The notes: generated by a model from the sequence alone, not told the origin. A DNA stretch of 64,000 nucleotides from Micromussa lordhowensis (GCA_964020085.1 OZ026607.1:20743106-20807105); one strand, 5' to 3'. Counted from the stretch's first letter, positions 23,301 to 34,872 are shown. Made by a program: numbers and translations.

Positions 23301-26300
23301 CCTTTTCTAAAAGCTTATCATGACAAGTGCCTTTTGTTTTTGCTCTACTAGATGGTGCCACAAAAGAACAAATGCAAGATTTCCTAAAGGAAATACAGCT
23401 CATGAAACAAATCGGGTATCACCCGAACATATTGAATTTATTGGCCTGCTGTACTTTGACAAATCCCATGTTCCTTGTAGTGGAGTTTGCAAAGAATGGG
23501 GATTTACTTCACTATCTGAGGGAAAGAAAAGGCCAGGTAAAGTGAGATCAGTTTTTTTTAAAACCCTGCATACCAAACCGTTATATTGAACCCTAAAGAC
23601 AATTAATATCAACATGTGGCTCCGCTGAACGAGTACTTGCGGCTTCAAGTTGTTCTATGCATTGCTTATCTGTTACCTAAATAATGGATTTTTTTGTGGA
23701 AAACGTGAGAAGATTTCATAAACAATTTATTTCCCTAAGCTCGCTATATACCAACACTTTATAATTACGAATTTTATTAGAAGACGTCTTTCCCGGATGA
23801 TATTGACAGGTTGCCCTGTTTTACAGTTTGAAAGTGCGCATTTACTCGTTGAGGTGGAGAGAGACATTGTGAAGGGACAGGCTCTTGTCGAAGAGATCCC
23901 CTCACGCACCATAGAGCTGTCTTCTACTTTGTTTTACTTTTCAGGTCAAACAAGCTTTTCAAGCGACAGTAGAAGCAGCGCCTAAGCACTCAAGATATCA
24001 AAACATAGAGGTCATACATGAAGGGAGCTTATATGACGTAATGTACACGTTTTTCTTTTGTTTCATGCCAAAAAGAGAAATCTCGGGTCAGAACTTCATG
24101 CTAGCCCACATATCCATATATGGATAGGACATAACCATATATGGATATATATGGATAAGACAATATGGGAGTGTGCTCTATATGTGGGCTAGCATGAAGT
24201 TCTTGCCAAATCTCGAGTTCGAATCCTCTTCCCTCCTTCATAATGGATTTGTGTTCGGTAGTGCGGGATTCAACTCCCCCTATAAGTTATCGGTGAGTGA
24301 TATTAACCGAGCGCAGGGGCCATACTGGGGTATTTCGGCCCGAGGTCGTAGCAATATGGACCGAGCGGAACGAGTTCTGCACAAAAAAGACTGAGGACCA
24401 ATATTCCCCAGTAGCTTAGTAAGTAGTTTATTAAATGGCACTGAATTTGCCAGCTTTCGAAAGCAAAACTTACACGGATCATGGAACAAAATCCTGACCA
24501 AGAAAAAACCAATCAGAACGTTCGGATTTACCTAATTTAATTCGTGTTTGAGATCGATTTTGGACCGTGTGCTGAGACTCCACTACACTGATTCCTGAAT
24601 TCAAAATCCTTTCCATTTATTTTCAATGAAACTCACCTGATTAATATGCTTCGGTTTTGCAGTCACTGGAAGTTTTATCCAGTTAAATATTTTTGTTAGC
24701 GTTTATTTATAAGCATTTGCTGGAATTAAATTATTTTCAGGATTTTCAGGTTGCCACTCAAAGTTTGCAAAAGGATTACAGATGAAAGCTGTGGAGGCAA
24801 ATCAAACCGTTAAATAAGTGTTATTGCTTTTCAGTGCACCAGCCACACAAACATATGTGCAACAATTGCTCATGGGAGTATTGGGACTGATACTGACAAT
24901 TTACATGACGATGACACCCTCAGACCCGCTGACCTAATGACGTTCGCATTGCAGATAGCGAACGGAATGGTACGAGTATTACGTATATTATGTAGAGATT
25001 GCCCAATATGTTTGCAATAGACCATTTTACAGTTGTCTGCTCAGTGACCTGGCCTTTGGATGGCAGGGAGGCTGGAGTTGACTTTGTTTTGGCACAGACC
25101 TCACTGCTTTTGCTGTGTAGTCAAGTTGTTCTGATGTTAACTAGGTGCATTTACATGACAAAAGCAGTAAGGTCTGTATCAAAACAAGGTCAACTCCAGC
25201 CTCGCTGCCACTCAAAAACCATGTCACTGAGCAGACAACTGTAAAATGGTTTATTTGCAATTTGCAATATAAGACTGACAATTTGACGACCTTTTTAACG
25301 TCTTGCTCGTTATGCCTGTTGTTGATGTTGCATTTCATTGACAATCTCCGTTGGGTTGATCAAACCATCCCCTTCTTATTTTGCATAGGAGTTTCTGTCA
25401 AGGAAAGGATTCGTCCACCGTGACCTGGCGGCGAGAAATGTCCTCGTTTGTGAAGGCAAGCTAGCGAAGATAGTCGACTTTGGATTGTCGCGTCACGTGT
25501 ACTCTGGGAAAAGGTACTATTCTACAAAGACCAGAAAACTGCCAATCAAATGGATGTCACCGGAAGCCATTAATGATCAAGTGTTCAACGTAGAGAGTGA
25601 CGTGTAAGTTTAAAAATATCACGTGAGGGTAGTCGGCGAGGTTCCCGATCAGCGGTTTTAATCAAATCCAATAATCCATTTTCGAGTTACTCTGTGCTTC
25701 TGTCTCAAAAGAAGCCTTTCATGATATGTGAAAATGAATTTAATTTACATGAAAATGAACCAGTACGTGCAGGCAAATTGAGCGACGTACGGTGACCGGA
25801 AATGAGACATTTTCTCTGAGACATTTTTAATACTAAGTGTTGTTACTCGTATAGAGACGATTTACTTGAAAATTAGAGCGCATCCACTGCCCAAAAATGA
25901 GAAACATCCACTTCCGGTTGCCTTACGTCGCTCAAAAACGCCTTTGCTTAAGCTCCCTAATATCACGCGACGGAGGTCGGTGAGGTTCCTAATCAGCGGT
26001 TTCAGTCAAATCCAATGAGCCATTACGGAGTTACCTCATGTTTCTGTTTCAAAACAAGTCCTCGTTAAACGTCTTTCTGGTGGAAATGAGTTTGATTTAC
26101 ATGAAAATAAACCTGTAGGCAGATCACATTTTCCTATGAATGGTTTCGCTTTAAGACGCGTTTTGAAACAGAGACGAAAGGCTCAATAAGGATTCAATGA
26201 TTTAGGTGCTCAAATCTGATTAATTACAGGCGCTTCACCTACTCTTTGTGGCCGTAGTCAATTTTTTCTAATAATTTGATGACAAAATTAATTTGAGATG

Positions 26301-26962
26301 TTTTTAGGCTACAATTTCTTGAGGAAGATGAAGGAATTCGATTTTTTTATAATTTGCTTTTTCATTTGAAAGGGGAAAGGATGAAAATTATATTGTGGAT
26401 CAGCTAGAAGGAGCCCATGGGCCTGGATTTAGGATAGGGAATATGTTAAGGCAATTTTTCCAACTTAGGCAATTTACTTAGCTTGATCGATGGTTCAGTT
26501 TTTTCTCCTGCCTTTCGAGATGTATTTGCCAATGTGTATGTTATTGTATCAACAGGTGGGCGTATGGTATTCTACTTTGGGAGATTTTCACAATCGGTGC
26601 GTACATCATGTCCACTTTTGACTCTTGCTATATATCTACTATACGTTTTGTTTCCTAGCTAAGTTGGAAGAGTATCACACCTGAGATCGTGGCTAGAATT
26701 AGTTCATCACTCCATTTGCCACCCGGTTGCAGCTCAGAGGGGAAATATTTTATTGTATCGCTTCATTTATGAATCACTTGTCAGACATATTCAGTAACCT
26801 AGCCTGCATGACCTGCTATATTAGAAGTAAATTAATGCATCAGTGCAATAAGCTTCATCCTACAATGGAATAGTTTCCAATTTTCCAAGATTGCCACTCA
26901 AACTGACAAAAAAGTTGTTATCCCAGCTTGCTAGACGCTAGCCAGGCCCGGGTTGTTCGAAA

Positions 26963-26999
<37 letters not shown>

Positions 27000-27953
27000 G
27001 CGGATAGCGCGGTTTGTTTTGTCAACACTTATCCGCTGGATAGTGATTTATCCGGCGGATAGCATTAGCCACCTTTCGAACAACCGGGGCCAGTTGGATA
27101 TTTACAAGCATGACGGAGGAATTAAAATCGGTGATACCGACCACAAATGTAACTAGTGGAAAGGAGAGTGGACTTGAGTTCAGTATTCTACAACACTCCT
27201 ATTTCATGTTCAGTTAATATAAGATATGGGGGAAATTATCGGTACAGCGGGCTAGCTGAAGAGCTGTAACATAACTATAAGGGCGACCGAACCGCACGAC
27301 TTGTCAGGGTCGGGTGGGTGGGTCGTCCTCTACTCTGGTTGTCCGCTGGAAGGAAACTGAGCAAGAAACGAGTGTTTTCCATCCTATTTATGCCATCCTG
27401 GTTACGTAATCAGCGTGCATATGCAGGCCTGGTGCTAATTTAAGCATTATAACCACTTATCTTACTATCGCATTTCATTAGGAGCATTGTGAATAGGACC
27501 TCTTGGCTATAACACTACCAGCTCCTTAAGCTGAACATGCTCTCGCTGCCCCATAAACTGATCTTTTTCCTTGAACTTCTTCTTTCTTTGTATCTAGGTG
27601 GGACGCCATATCCTAACATAACTGATCAAAACCTTTTTGGGGTTCTTAAAGCTGGATACAGAATGGATCAACCACAGATGTGCTCGGATGAGATGTAAGC
27701 TTCTCAATATCCCACCCCGTTCATCAAATGATAACTGACACGTGCCCTTCTTTTTCCCAGGTATGAACTGATGCAGCAGTGTTGGAAACAAAAACCCGCT
27801 GAAAGGCCTTCCTTCACTGTCATCCGGGAACAACTGGAACGGATGATGTTACGCCATTCTCCTGATTTGGATATGGCCGACGCAAGGTACAGTTACGCAC
27901 CCTGCTATGACGCTGACAGTGACAAAGAAACGGAACTGGAAAGCACTTTGTAA
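17243..27953 (+). CDS. Receptor tyrosine kinase B (WSC-TSP1-WSC-TSP1-TM-kinase), complete
   Basis: Predicted cell-surface receptor tyrosine kinase with a complete kinase domain. Exons: 17243-17369 signal; 18240-18557 WSC-like; 19864-20034 TSP1; 20311-20628 WSC-like; 21172-21342 TSP1; 21749-21905 transmembrane; kinase 22620-22798, 23352-23536, 23945-24037, 24835-24969, 25389-25603, 26556-26596, 27598-27694 and 27761-27953 (stop TAA). The sum is 2400 nt (799 codons plus stop), with all phases agreeing. Motifs: GEGAFGTVY, VAVKML, EIQLMKQIG, HRDLAARN, VDFGLSR, KLPIKWMSPE, WAYGILLWEI, CWKQKPAERPSF. It is divergent from gene A and in tandem with gene C. The WSC plus TSP1 block is internally duplicated together with its intron. 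Kinase class is FGFR/Cad96Ca-like by recall. Confidence 0.88.
18240..18557 (+). CDS. Gene B exon 2, WSC-like module 1
   Basis: 318-nt phase 1-1 exon: HPYEPVGCFKD, YFGVEYRRECWSG, FVYRFVEG. Acceptor ccacacag, donor gttgaag|gttagt. Confidence 0.82.
19864..20034 (+). CDS. Gene B exon 3, TSP1 module 1
   Basis: 171-nt phase 1-1 exon: WSQWSSWQPCSVTCGVG to ESCNLPKC. Donor aacg|gtaaat. Confidence 0.88.
20311..20628 (+). CDS. Gene B exon 4, WSC-like module 2
   Basis: 318-nt exon nearly identical to module 1 (HPYEPVGCFKDKTDP, YFGVEYRRECWSG). The upstream intron also matches the one before module 1, which indicates a recent internal duplication. Confidence 0.82.
21172..21342 (+). CDS. Gene B exon 5, TSP1 module 2
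   Basis: 171-nt exon: WDQWSSWLPCSVTCGGG to ESCNLHKC. The first tryptophan motif is WDQW rather than WSQW. Donor taaag|gtagat. Confidence 0.88.
21470..21748 (+). mobile_element. LINE 3'-end fragment inside gene B intron
   Basis: 21470-21589 encodes a typical LINE C-terminus (SKLWNDLPSDIRMAKSVDTF, ending LFSKAFYS then TAG), followed by an AT-rich tail with a repeated TTGCGCAAT-type motif near 21675-21725. It ends next to the transmembrane exon acceptor. Confidence 0.65.
21749..21905 (+). CDS. Gene B exon 6, transmembrane segment
   Basis: Encodes stalk STGESSLPL then helix TIVGSSLLALLFLSGVLWF and basic RYCRKKR. Phase 1 in, phase 2 out at aaaag|gtgag. Confidence 0.85.
21936..22215 (+). mobile_element. 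tRNA-derived SINE copy
   Basis: Starts with an A-box-like tRNA head (GCAGTGGCCTCATGGTTAG). The body has the GGGCAAGACACTTTACTCTC, GTATAAATGGGTACCGG and CTGCGATGGACTAGCATCCC-type blocks that I recall from SINEs of marine invertebrates. The B box appears lost. It is intronic in gene B. Confidence 0.65.
22620..27953 (+). CDS. Gene B kinase-domain exons 7-14
   Basis: 22620-22798 juxtamembrane and glycine loop; it lacks the roughly 13-codon charged insert before VAVKML seen in A and C. 23352-23536 alpha-C and hinge; 23945-24037 kinase insert (31 codons, tyrosines in SRYQN and SLYD); 24835-24969; 25389-25603 catalytic and activation loops with RYYST before KLPIKWMSPE; 26556-26596 alpha-F; 27598-27694; 27761-27953 C-lobe and tail ending ELESTL. 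The catalytic Lys, Glu, HRD Asp and DFG Asp are all present, so activity is expected. Confidence 0.87.
24090..24203. repeat. MITE-like element with 24-nt perfect terminal inverted repeats
   Basis: Arms 24090-24113 and 24180-24203 enclose an AT-rich core with two CCATATATGG palindromes (24114-24123, 24135-24144). It is intronic in gene B. Confidence 0.75.
25012..25260. repeat. Long inverted repeat (about 100-nt arms)
   Basis: Arms of about 25012-25112 and 25159-25260 are imperfect reverse complements, including CAGTTGTCTGCTCAGTGAC. It lies in the gene B intron just before the catalytic-loop exon, and its transcript could fold into a long hairpin. Confidence 0.8.
26946..27090. repeat. MITE with 61-nt inverted arms
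   Basis: Arms 26946-27006 and 27030-27090 carry the AAATCACTATCC and CCACCTTTCGAACAACC-type ends. I recall similar elements as widespread in marine invertebrate genomes. It is intronic in gene B. Confidence 0.8.
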
Positions 27954-28571
27954 CTTACATGTTGATTTGCATGTACAACTTTTTTTGACATGACAACAAG
28001 TCGCCGTTTTGCACGTTTCTCAGCCGTACAGGTTAATTCATAACTTGCTCTGCAAGATCATTTTTTGTTGGCTATGAAGTCATATGATGTCACATGACGT
28101 CAAAACATACGCCATATTGGATCCGCCATCTTAGGTTTCACCACTTTCCCAAGTAGTCAAGAAAATGACTGGTCGGTATCTCATCTTTTAAGTTTTTGTG
28201 CTATTTCTGCTGACCAGTAAATGAAATTTGAAAACGTAAGAAATCAGTGCATGAGCAAATAGTGCTGGCGCAGATATCGTTGTAAATGTTACGTAAGTTC
28301 ACCATGTTGCATTGATTTGGAATCTTAAGTTGTTTGCTTTTCGGTCAAAGTTCATTGACAGTAAATTAGAAACAACAAAGCATGAGTTCAGTAGTCATAA
28401 ATAGACGCGACAGAGGTGAAATTGATGGAAGCTGATATTGAATAGTTCAGAGGCGAAGTTAAATATCAACAGAAGGCAATCCGTATGTGTCTGCTAATAT
28501 TGACGTAGCATAGGGAACCCACACACTTATTTGTGAACTGTATATGCTCATATTATTTACTCTGAAACAGA

Positions 28572-28590
28572 AATAAAAGAGTAGAATAAA
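28572..28590 (+). terminator. Possible polyadenylation signals of gene B
   Basis: AATAAA occurs at 28572 and again at 28585, about 620 bp after the stop codon, in an AT-rich context. No nearer AATAAA was noticed. Confidence 0.3.
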
Positions 28591-28799
28591 CTTGCCCGTT
28601 GTCGTCTTGTTAGCTTTCATTCTGCGCCACGATTGCGTGATGTGATGAAGAGAAAAATGGAACTAAGCGGCAATTTTGCTTCTCCGACCGACAATAAAAC
28701 CAGTGTTACAGTCTGCGGCATCGCCTAGTTTTTCTGTTTTCGACGGAAGTCAACAAATTGGAACTTGCAAATTGAAACTTGCAATCAATTTTCAATTTT

Positions 28800-28930
28800 T
28801 GTTTTTTGCCAAAAATATTCCAAATCGTTGACAGGACTACTCCAGAGGGAGGGATCCATGCGCTCGGTAAATCCCCCCCTCCCCACTTCCCTTCCCCAAG
28901 TCCGCTTCCCTACTTGTGGAGCCTCGTCTT
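28800..28930 (+). repeat. Dispersed repeat, left member of an inverted pair
   Basis: Contains TCGTTGACAGGACTACTCC, GGGATCCATGCGCTCGG and CCCCAAGTCC. The reverse complement recurs at about 29935-30062, so the two copies face each other across 1 kb. Confidence 0.6.
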
Positions 28931-29629
28931 GCGTCTTTTCGTGGCTCAGTTCTGTTCATTACAGCGAGCAGCGAGACTTTCAACGCTAGGAAAAAAGGGA
29001 AACAAGTCTAAGACTTCGTTTTACAGCGGGTGATGTAACCATATCGGGACTTTTTATTGTGGATTGGCCATGATTGGCCATGATTAGACCGGATTTGTAA
29101 CACATGGATTTGCCAAACACTTGCTACAGAATAAAATTCAGGGGCGAATTAAAAATCTACAACTTATTGAGCTGAGAAAAATCCCTCGGAAAAAAGCCAA
29201 TTTCACACCAACAGATTGGATTGGATTCTCCTAACAAATTTAAAGGGAGATTTTACAGCTCGGCGCATGTGCAAGCTATGATGTAGCCCACCCAATTTTA
29301 CTGTTTATAGACCAATCAGATGCGAGTAGATAGCAGGTGCTTCCGGTCCAGGGCAAAACCGTTGGACAAAACAATAAATTCGATGTACAATACTAAATTG
29401 GACATTTCTTGGGGGAATCCATTGACACCTTCCGTGAAATGTGTGTCAGTCGACCTCCTCCTAGCATTCGTCTTGCTGTACTAATATTCTGCCAATAGTC
29501 TGTGATCATGACTGAAATAAAAAGAGTTAATAAGGAAACGAAATTGTGCTTTGTGCACGGATTTGGAACGCAGTACAGAAAAAATTCTAATGAGAAATGT
29601 CACCTCTGCCGTCGCAGGACTTCTTGGGG

Positions 29630-29818
29630 GAGGAATTACTCACCCCCAAGGCAGTTTGAGAGTAATTCCTTGTTCGCAGACCCAAATCTCCACCTACCCG
29701 GGGAGAGGTTATTCGCCCCCCAAGGTAGTTTGAGAATAACCTCTGCGCAGCAGTGCAGATTCGAACCCACAACCTCTCGGCGACTTCCGCTGTATCCACT
29801 GCGCGCCACGTTTACTCC
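29630..29818 (-). mobile_element. tRNA-derived SINE-like fragment
   Basis: On the minus strand, 29815-29750 has a tRNA-like order: TGGCGCGCAGTGGATA (A-box-like), then GTGGGTTCGAATCTG (B-box-like). A body with duplicated GAATAACCTC/GAGTAATTCC segments follows. The mature tRNA fold was not supported. Confidence 0.55.
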
Positions 29819-29934
29819 ACGTTGATTCCTTGGGAATATTAGCATAAATAGCCGGGATGGATAGTTTTTGAAGTTTGGAGGTCCGACTTGAGCGCTTAAA
29901 AAAGGTCTACAAGTGAAAGTCGAAGAAAGCGACT

Positions 29935-30062
29935 CCTCAAGCAGAGGACTTGGGGAGGGGGCTAGGGGAAAAATTTTGCCAAGTACATGGACCCCTCCCT
30001 TAATCCCCTCCCTATGGTGTAGTTCTGTCAACGATTTCGAAGTTGGCCGAAAACAAAAATTG
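29935..30062 (-). repeat. Dispersed repeat, right member of the inverted pair
   Basis: GGACTTGGGGAGGG to GTTCTGTCAACGATTTCG matches 28800-28930 in reverse complement with substitutions. Confidence 0.55.
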
Positions 30063-30109
30063 AAGTTCATTGCAATTTTCAAATTTTTTAGACTTCCATA
30101 GAAAACAGA

Positions 30110-32430
30110 AAATAAAAGGGATGCCACAGATTGTAATACTGGCTTAATTGCCGCTCAGTTGCATTTTCTCTTCATTTTTGAGTGAATTAAAATAAAAATA
30201 AAGGTTCTGTTTGGATTTTCTACCAAAAGGGAAAAGAGTCAAATAGTTTCGATTTAGCACTTTCTTATTTTTTTGTGAAAAAGAAATTGAGATCACTTTT
30301 CAATTTTTAATTTCAAACGAAAATTAAATGGACGAATGACCCCCGGTCACAGACTGATTTGCTGTCTGAGCGACTCCAAACAAATGAAATTGTGTAAGGC
30401 ATTTTATTTCAAATTCCCAACGCAAGAGAAAAATGTTGCTCTTTAGAATTCAATACTGCTAGTTAAAAAATTTTAAAACACCTTTTTTTATGAAGGAAAC
30501 TTAGTTAGTTCAGATATTATGCCTCAAAACGTTCTACAACTTTAAGTGACAGTTGATTTTATTTTCCTGTCCATGCATTCATAGATATAAACGCCATCTT
30601 GTTTTATTCTATTAAAGCCGTTTTTCACAGTGCAGGATTTGCAATTAAAATTCTCGTCGTCTGGGAGAAAAACGAAACGAAACAGAACTCGCCAAGTTTT
30701 TCGGTTTTTCAACCCTTCAATGAAAACGACAACTCTCTAAACCATTTTCTAAGGAAATTAATTTCAACCCATTAAATGTGACTGAATTTTGTAACATCAG
30801 CAACTTCTGGATTATCGATATCGCACGCCATTGTGGTTTTTAAAAAGACCTTATTCCTCGTTAAAGTGTGCGCTTCATGTTAAACAACTCCTTACATGTC
30901 TTTTAAAATGTCTATAGAAATATATGATCGGATTGCACAGAGAATAGAGCGAGAAAAACGATAGGAAAATCGGACGTTTACAAAGGTTTGCAGAGTCAAA
31001 AATACACAAAATTAAACAGGGCAAGAAGCGCACAAGAAAAGGCACTACATTTATCCTGGTTGTTTTTTAGAAATTTCTTCTCCTTTCCAACTCCAGCAGC
31101 GGCTTTGTGGCGAAACTTGTTCATGTTTGATTTGTTTCTCGTGACGACGCTGAGAGTTACAAAATAAACAGATAAATGGTAGAAAGTACCAACGAAAGGT
31201 TGAAAAATAGAATCATAGAACCTACATGCGCATTCCTGATAGTGTTTTAAAACGTAAAATTATCAGAAAGGCTTTGCAGAAAAGCTGGTAAACATACAAT
31301 GACCCAAGAACTATACTGAGAACGGATGTTTTTGAACAACGCCCCGTAACAATTATCACATAGCGAAAACAGGAATTGATGGCTACAAACCGTTCGATAC
31401 CTTGAGAGAGGTGCAAAAATCGAAATTGTAAAGATAACGTGGCTTTCCTTGTGGTATCGACAGAATTCACTTGAAGAACAGGTCTGTTCCCGCAAAAAAA
31501 TTGAAAGTAACTATTGTATTTGCTTTGCCTTAAGTCGCTGTAAGTTTTGGCGACTTTTAGCGATTTAACGCGTCTTTAGGTGACGTAACCAAAATTTACA
31601 GGAGAAAGCATTGCGACTTAAAGCGACCTAAAGCGATTTAAGGCGACTTCGATTTCACTTGAGTGATATAAACCTGAACTTAGCAACAGTCGGGCCATAT
31701 TCGTAAAAAGTATCTAAAAAATATCTTCCGACAAACCAATATTGCAATAATCATTTTTTCTGCTTTTGTATTATTTATTAAGTCACCATAGCCTCAAGTA
31801 TAAAGATTTAAACCATTTTTGATTAAAAAATACTTAGATAGAATTACCATAACAGTTATTTTTATATTATAACAAATATAATAAATTATAGAAATAAATT
31901 TTACCAAGATAGCCTGGAGAATATCCCAATAAAAACCAACATCAAACAAAAATTTAAAGAAAAAAAGAAGTATATATAGTCGAAGCAACAAAAATTTTAA
32001 TTTTAGGACAAGAGACATGCTTCAGCTATATTTAAATTAAAAAAGGAAACAATTAAAGCTTCGGATGTTCAGGATTATTGATGTCATGGCGAAGGCAATC
32101 TTCTCCACCTGATACTCCTCCTTCTAAACCATCTCGTTCATGGGACATATTACAACAAAGGATCCCGCTTTAGATTTAGTTTTGTTCATGCAATACAATC
32201 TTTGATATATTTTCCATTTGGAGAGGTAAGGCAACGTTCTTTAGGAAATATGCCTGAAAATTTCATAGCCTGAGAAACCAACAGGTGCGAAAACAATGAG
32301 CACGTCACGATAGGTGATGGGCAATAGTTTAAAGAGTAGAAAGTGGCATTTCGCAAAGTAACGTGAAGTACCATTTCGTATTTGCAAAGAATCTTGAAGT
32401 AGTTTTTCCCAGAACCAACATATAAGGTAA
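30110..32430. other. AT-rich intergenic stretch without a recognisable gene
   Basis: I see no exon with coding character or splice borders. A short 10-bp-period patch of GCGACTTAAA-like units lies near 31610-31650, with related GCGACTTTTAGCG sequence at 31550-31580. The rest, including 31700-32100, is very AT-rich. Confidence 0.5.
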
Positions 32431-33130
32431 GATTGGCGTAGACCAATCGGGTTGCACGTCATATTTAAGCTGACGTCGACTTTAACGTGAGCATTGATTG
32501 CTTTCCAGTTTTGGCGGTTTCGGCGAGATTTTTTTCCAGTTTCTGAAGATAGCATTGCTTGTTTTACTAATGAAAATAGGAGGCACAAGAACTGGATGCG
32601 TGTTTACAGAACTTTATTCTGTCTGTGAGAAATAAGTTGTGAACGATCGCCTCTACTCGCCGCAACCATCGAAACAAATGTGAAGAAAAACTTCAGATAT
32701 TCTACCGCCAGGTCAGCCGGTAATATTTTGCTAGCAATGTTCCCTTTTTATTATTGTTTTTTTTTATTGATTTTTGACTTTATCACACCTTCATTACTAA
32801 CACCCAGGATCACTTACCCAGTATACTACAATAAGTAAGTTACAAAAATAACACTTACTTTATACATTTAAGATATAATTCTACTATACTTGCATTTCTA
32901 CATACATTGCATCATCGGTTTACACATCGATTTTATCCTGACGACAAACTTTGAAGTTACATGTAAATTGTTCAATAACATAGCCCAACCCTAAACCCTA
33001 ACCCTAAAACCATTTTACATTTATACATGAAAAACGTCACTGTTAAAATCATAGAATTAATCGCATACAGTTTGTAGAGCCCATGAGATCAGATTCAAGG
33101 GGAAAATTCAAAGAAAAAATCTACTCCCCA
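32430..33130 (+). repeat. 5'-flank repeat R1, copy c, upstream of gene C
   Basis: Same landmark order as 15810-16640, with CCCTAAACCCTAACCCTAA at about 32992-33008. Between it and 34080 I see no gene; a segment near 33680-33720 also matches the flank of the decayed exon (12830-12870, opposite strand). Confidence 0.65.
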
Positions 33131-34657
33131 TTAGTTAACGTCCCATTCTTTTTCAATCCAGGAGATCTTTAGAGCCTTAGCGAACGATCGAATATCGGTC
33201 ATCTTCATTTCCCAACCTTCTATGTCATTAATGATTGTTTTCTTTGCTATTTTATCACCCTCCCCATCCCAAATAAAGGAGAATAAGAGTTTTTTTCCAA
33301 TTCTTCAGGAAAAATTTCATTTGGAGTAGGACGCGTGGTTGATTAATTTTCAGGCTTTAATACCACAGCTGCTTAAGTTGTGTTTATACCTGCGATAATC
33401 AATCATGTCTTCGAATATAGGGACTTTGAGTGACTTACGTGTAGTTTGCCTTTGATACTCAAACGTCTCCGGACCCTGAGTCTAAAAGCTTTCTCATCTA
33501 GCTTTATTCGCTGGGTTTCAACAAACAATGTGATCCCTAGGATGTTAAAAGCTGTAGTTATTACCCATGCTAATTATGCCATACCCATTCTTTGTCTTTT
33601 GAGAATCCCTTGCTATTCTAAGCCATACGTCCACTCAGCCATACAGTCTATTTGACACTTATGATAAAATTGCATAGACCTTTGGTCTTTCCAGAGGCTG
33701 TTTGCGCATGGGGAAATGATGAATTAAACAAATATCACGAGTGTCAAGTTACAGCTCAGTTTTGGCGCGAAATTGCCGCGCTAATTTACAATTTTACATG
33801 TGAGATTACAAAATTACCATGGCAACGTTCCGCGCGAAATTTCTCGATGCAATAACTATGTCAAAAACCCACGGTTGTAAGCGTAATTTTACACCTGTGA
33901 TATGAAGGTAATCAAATGGTATTCTCGTGAAACTAGGAAATAATACATTTTGCGTTTTGTCAAAATTCTAATACAATAATTTTGAAAAAACGCTCGTGAA
34001 ATTATTTCTTCATTTCATTCGCCACCATTCACTTACCATACTATGTTCTGTAGTCCTACTTTTTGGGATATTTAATAAACAAATTCTAACATGTTTAAAG
34101 CTTGATGTAGTTTTATTCACTCGTTTTCAATACCATGTCGCACACGTGCGCGATATGATATTTACAATGCATGAATAAAAACGATATCAAGCTCTAACAC
34201 GCATATTTGTAGTCGTCGTCGTTGACAATCCCTCAATATCAAGTAAGATGTCTCGATTTGTACTTTAGTAGTGCTTATTTTATAAATTCGTTGATTACTG
34301 AGTAGTCCGATAATACCTGTGTGCGCAATATACTAAGTGGTTGATAACAAGTGAGTGCGCAATATGTATTTTATTTAAGTAGTTGCGTTGTAAACCGTTA
34401 CCGTATGAAGAGTAATTAGCTCTTTTTCTCCCATAACCAAGGCCAATACTATATTAATTTTCCACTTGAGACTACTTCTCACAGGACTGGAGCCAAAATT
34501 TCATTGCAGAATCACATTACAATTCCCCTTGAAGATATGTGAGGTAAGGTACGTAAGCGCATATAACATAGCTGAACTTGTCTGGCAACCAGTTTCAGCT
34601 CTTTCAGAGGCTGCACTTAACAACATCAAGAAAGTTATTGTCGGCTTAATGCATTTT

Positions 34658-34676
34658 TTCTTTTATTTCCGCTCTT
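34658..34676 (+). promoter_or_regulatory. Conserved upstream element of gene C
   Basis: TTTTATTTCCGCTCTT, about 200 bp before the usable ATG, shared with the other RTK 5' flanks. Confidence 0.35.
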
Positions 34677-34872
34677 AAGTTACATAAAAAACGCGTCGGC
34701 AGAAAATAAACCAATACCATCTATTAACTAAACAGCGAATTGCAGCAACTTTGTCTTAGGTTTCAGCTGTTACTATTGTCGTGACGACTGCATGCTTTAT
34801 TTTTCTCCATAGAGCCATCGCGATAAAAAGATCCTTTCCCGAGAACATTTCAAGCCAGGAATTTTCAACGCA

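Noticed and set aside
29750..29815. Functional tRNA gene
   Set aside because: A-box-like and B-box-like sequences are present, but I could not support a cloverleaf. The flanks continue as a SINE-like body.
29636..30127. Minus-strand 163-codon open frame
   Set aside because: It runs through a SINE-like fragment and a dispersed repeat, with composition typical of chance reading of repeats.
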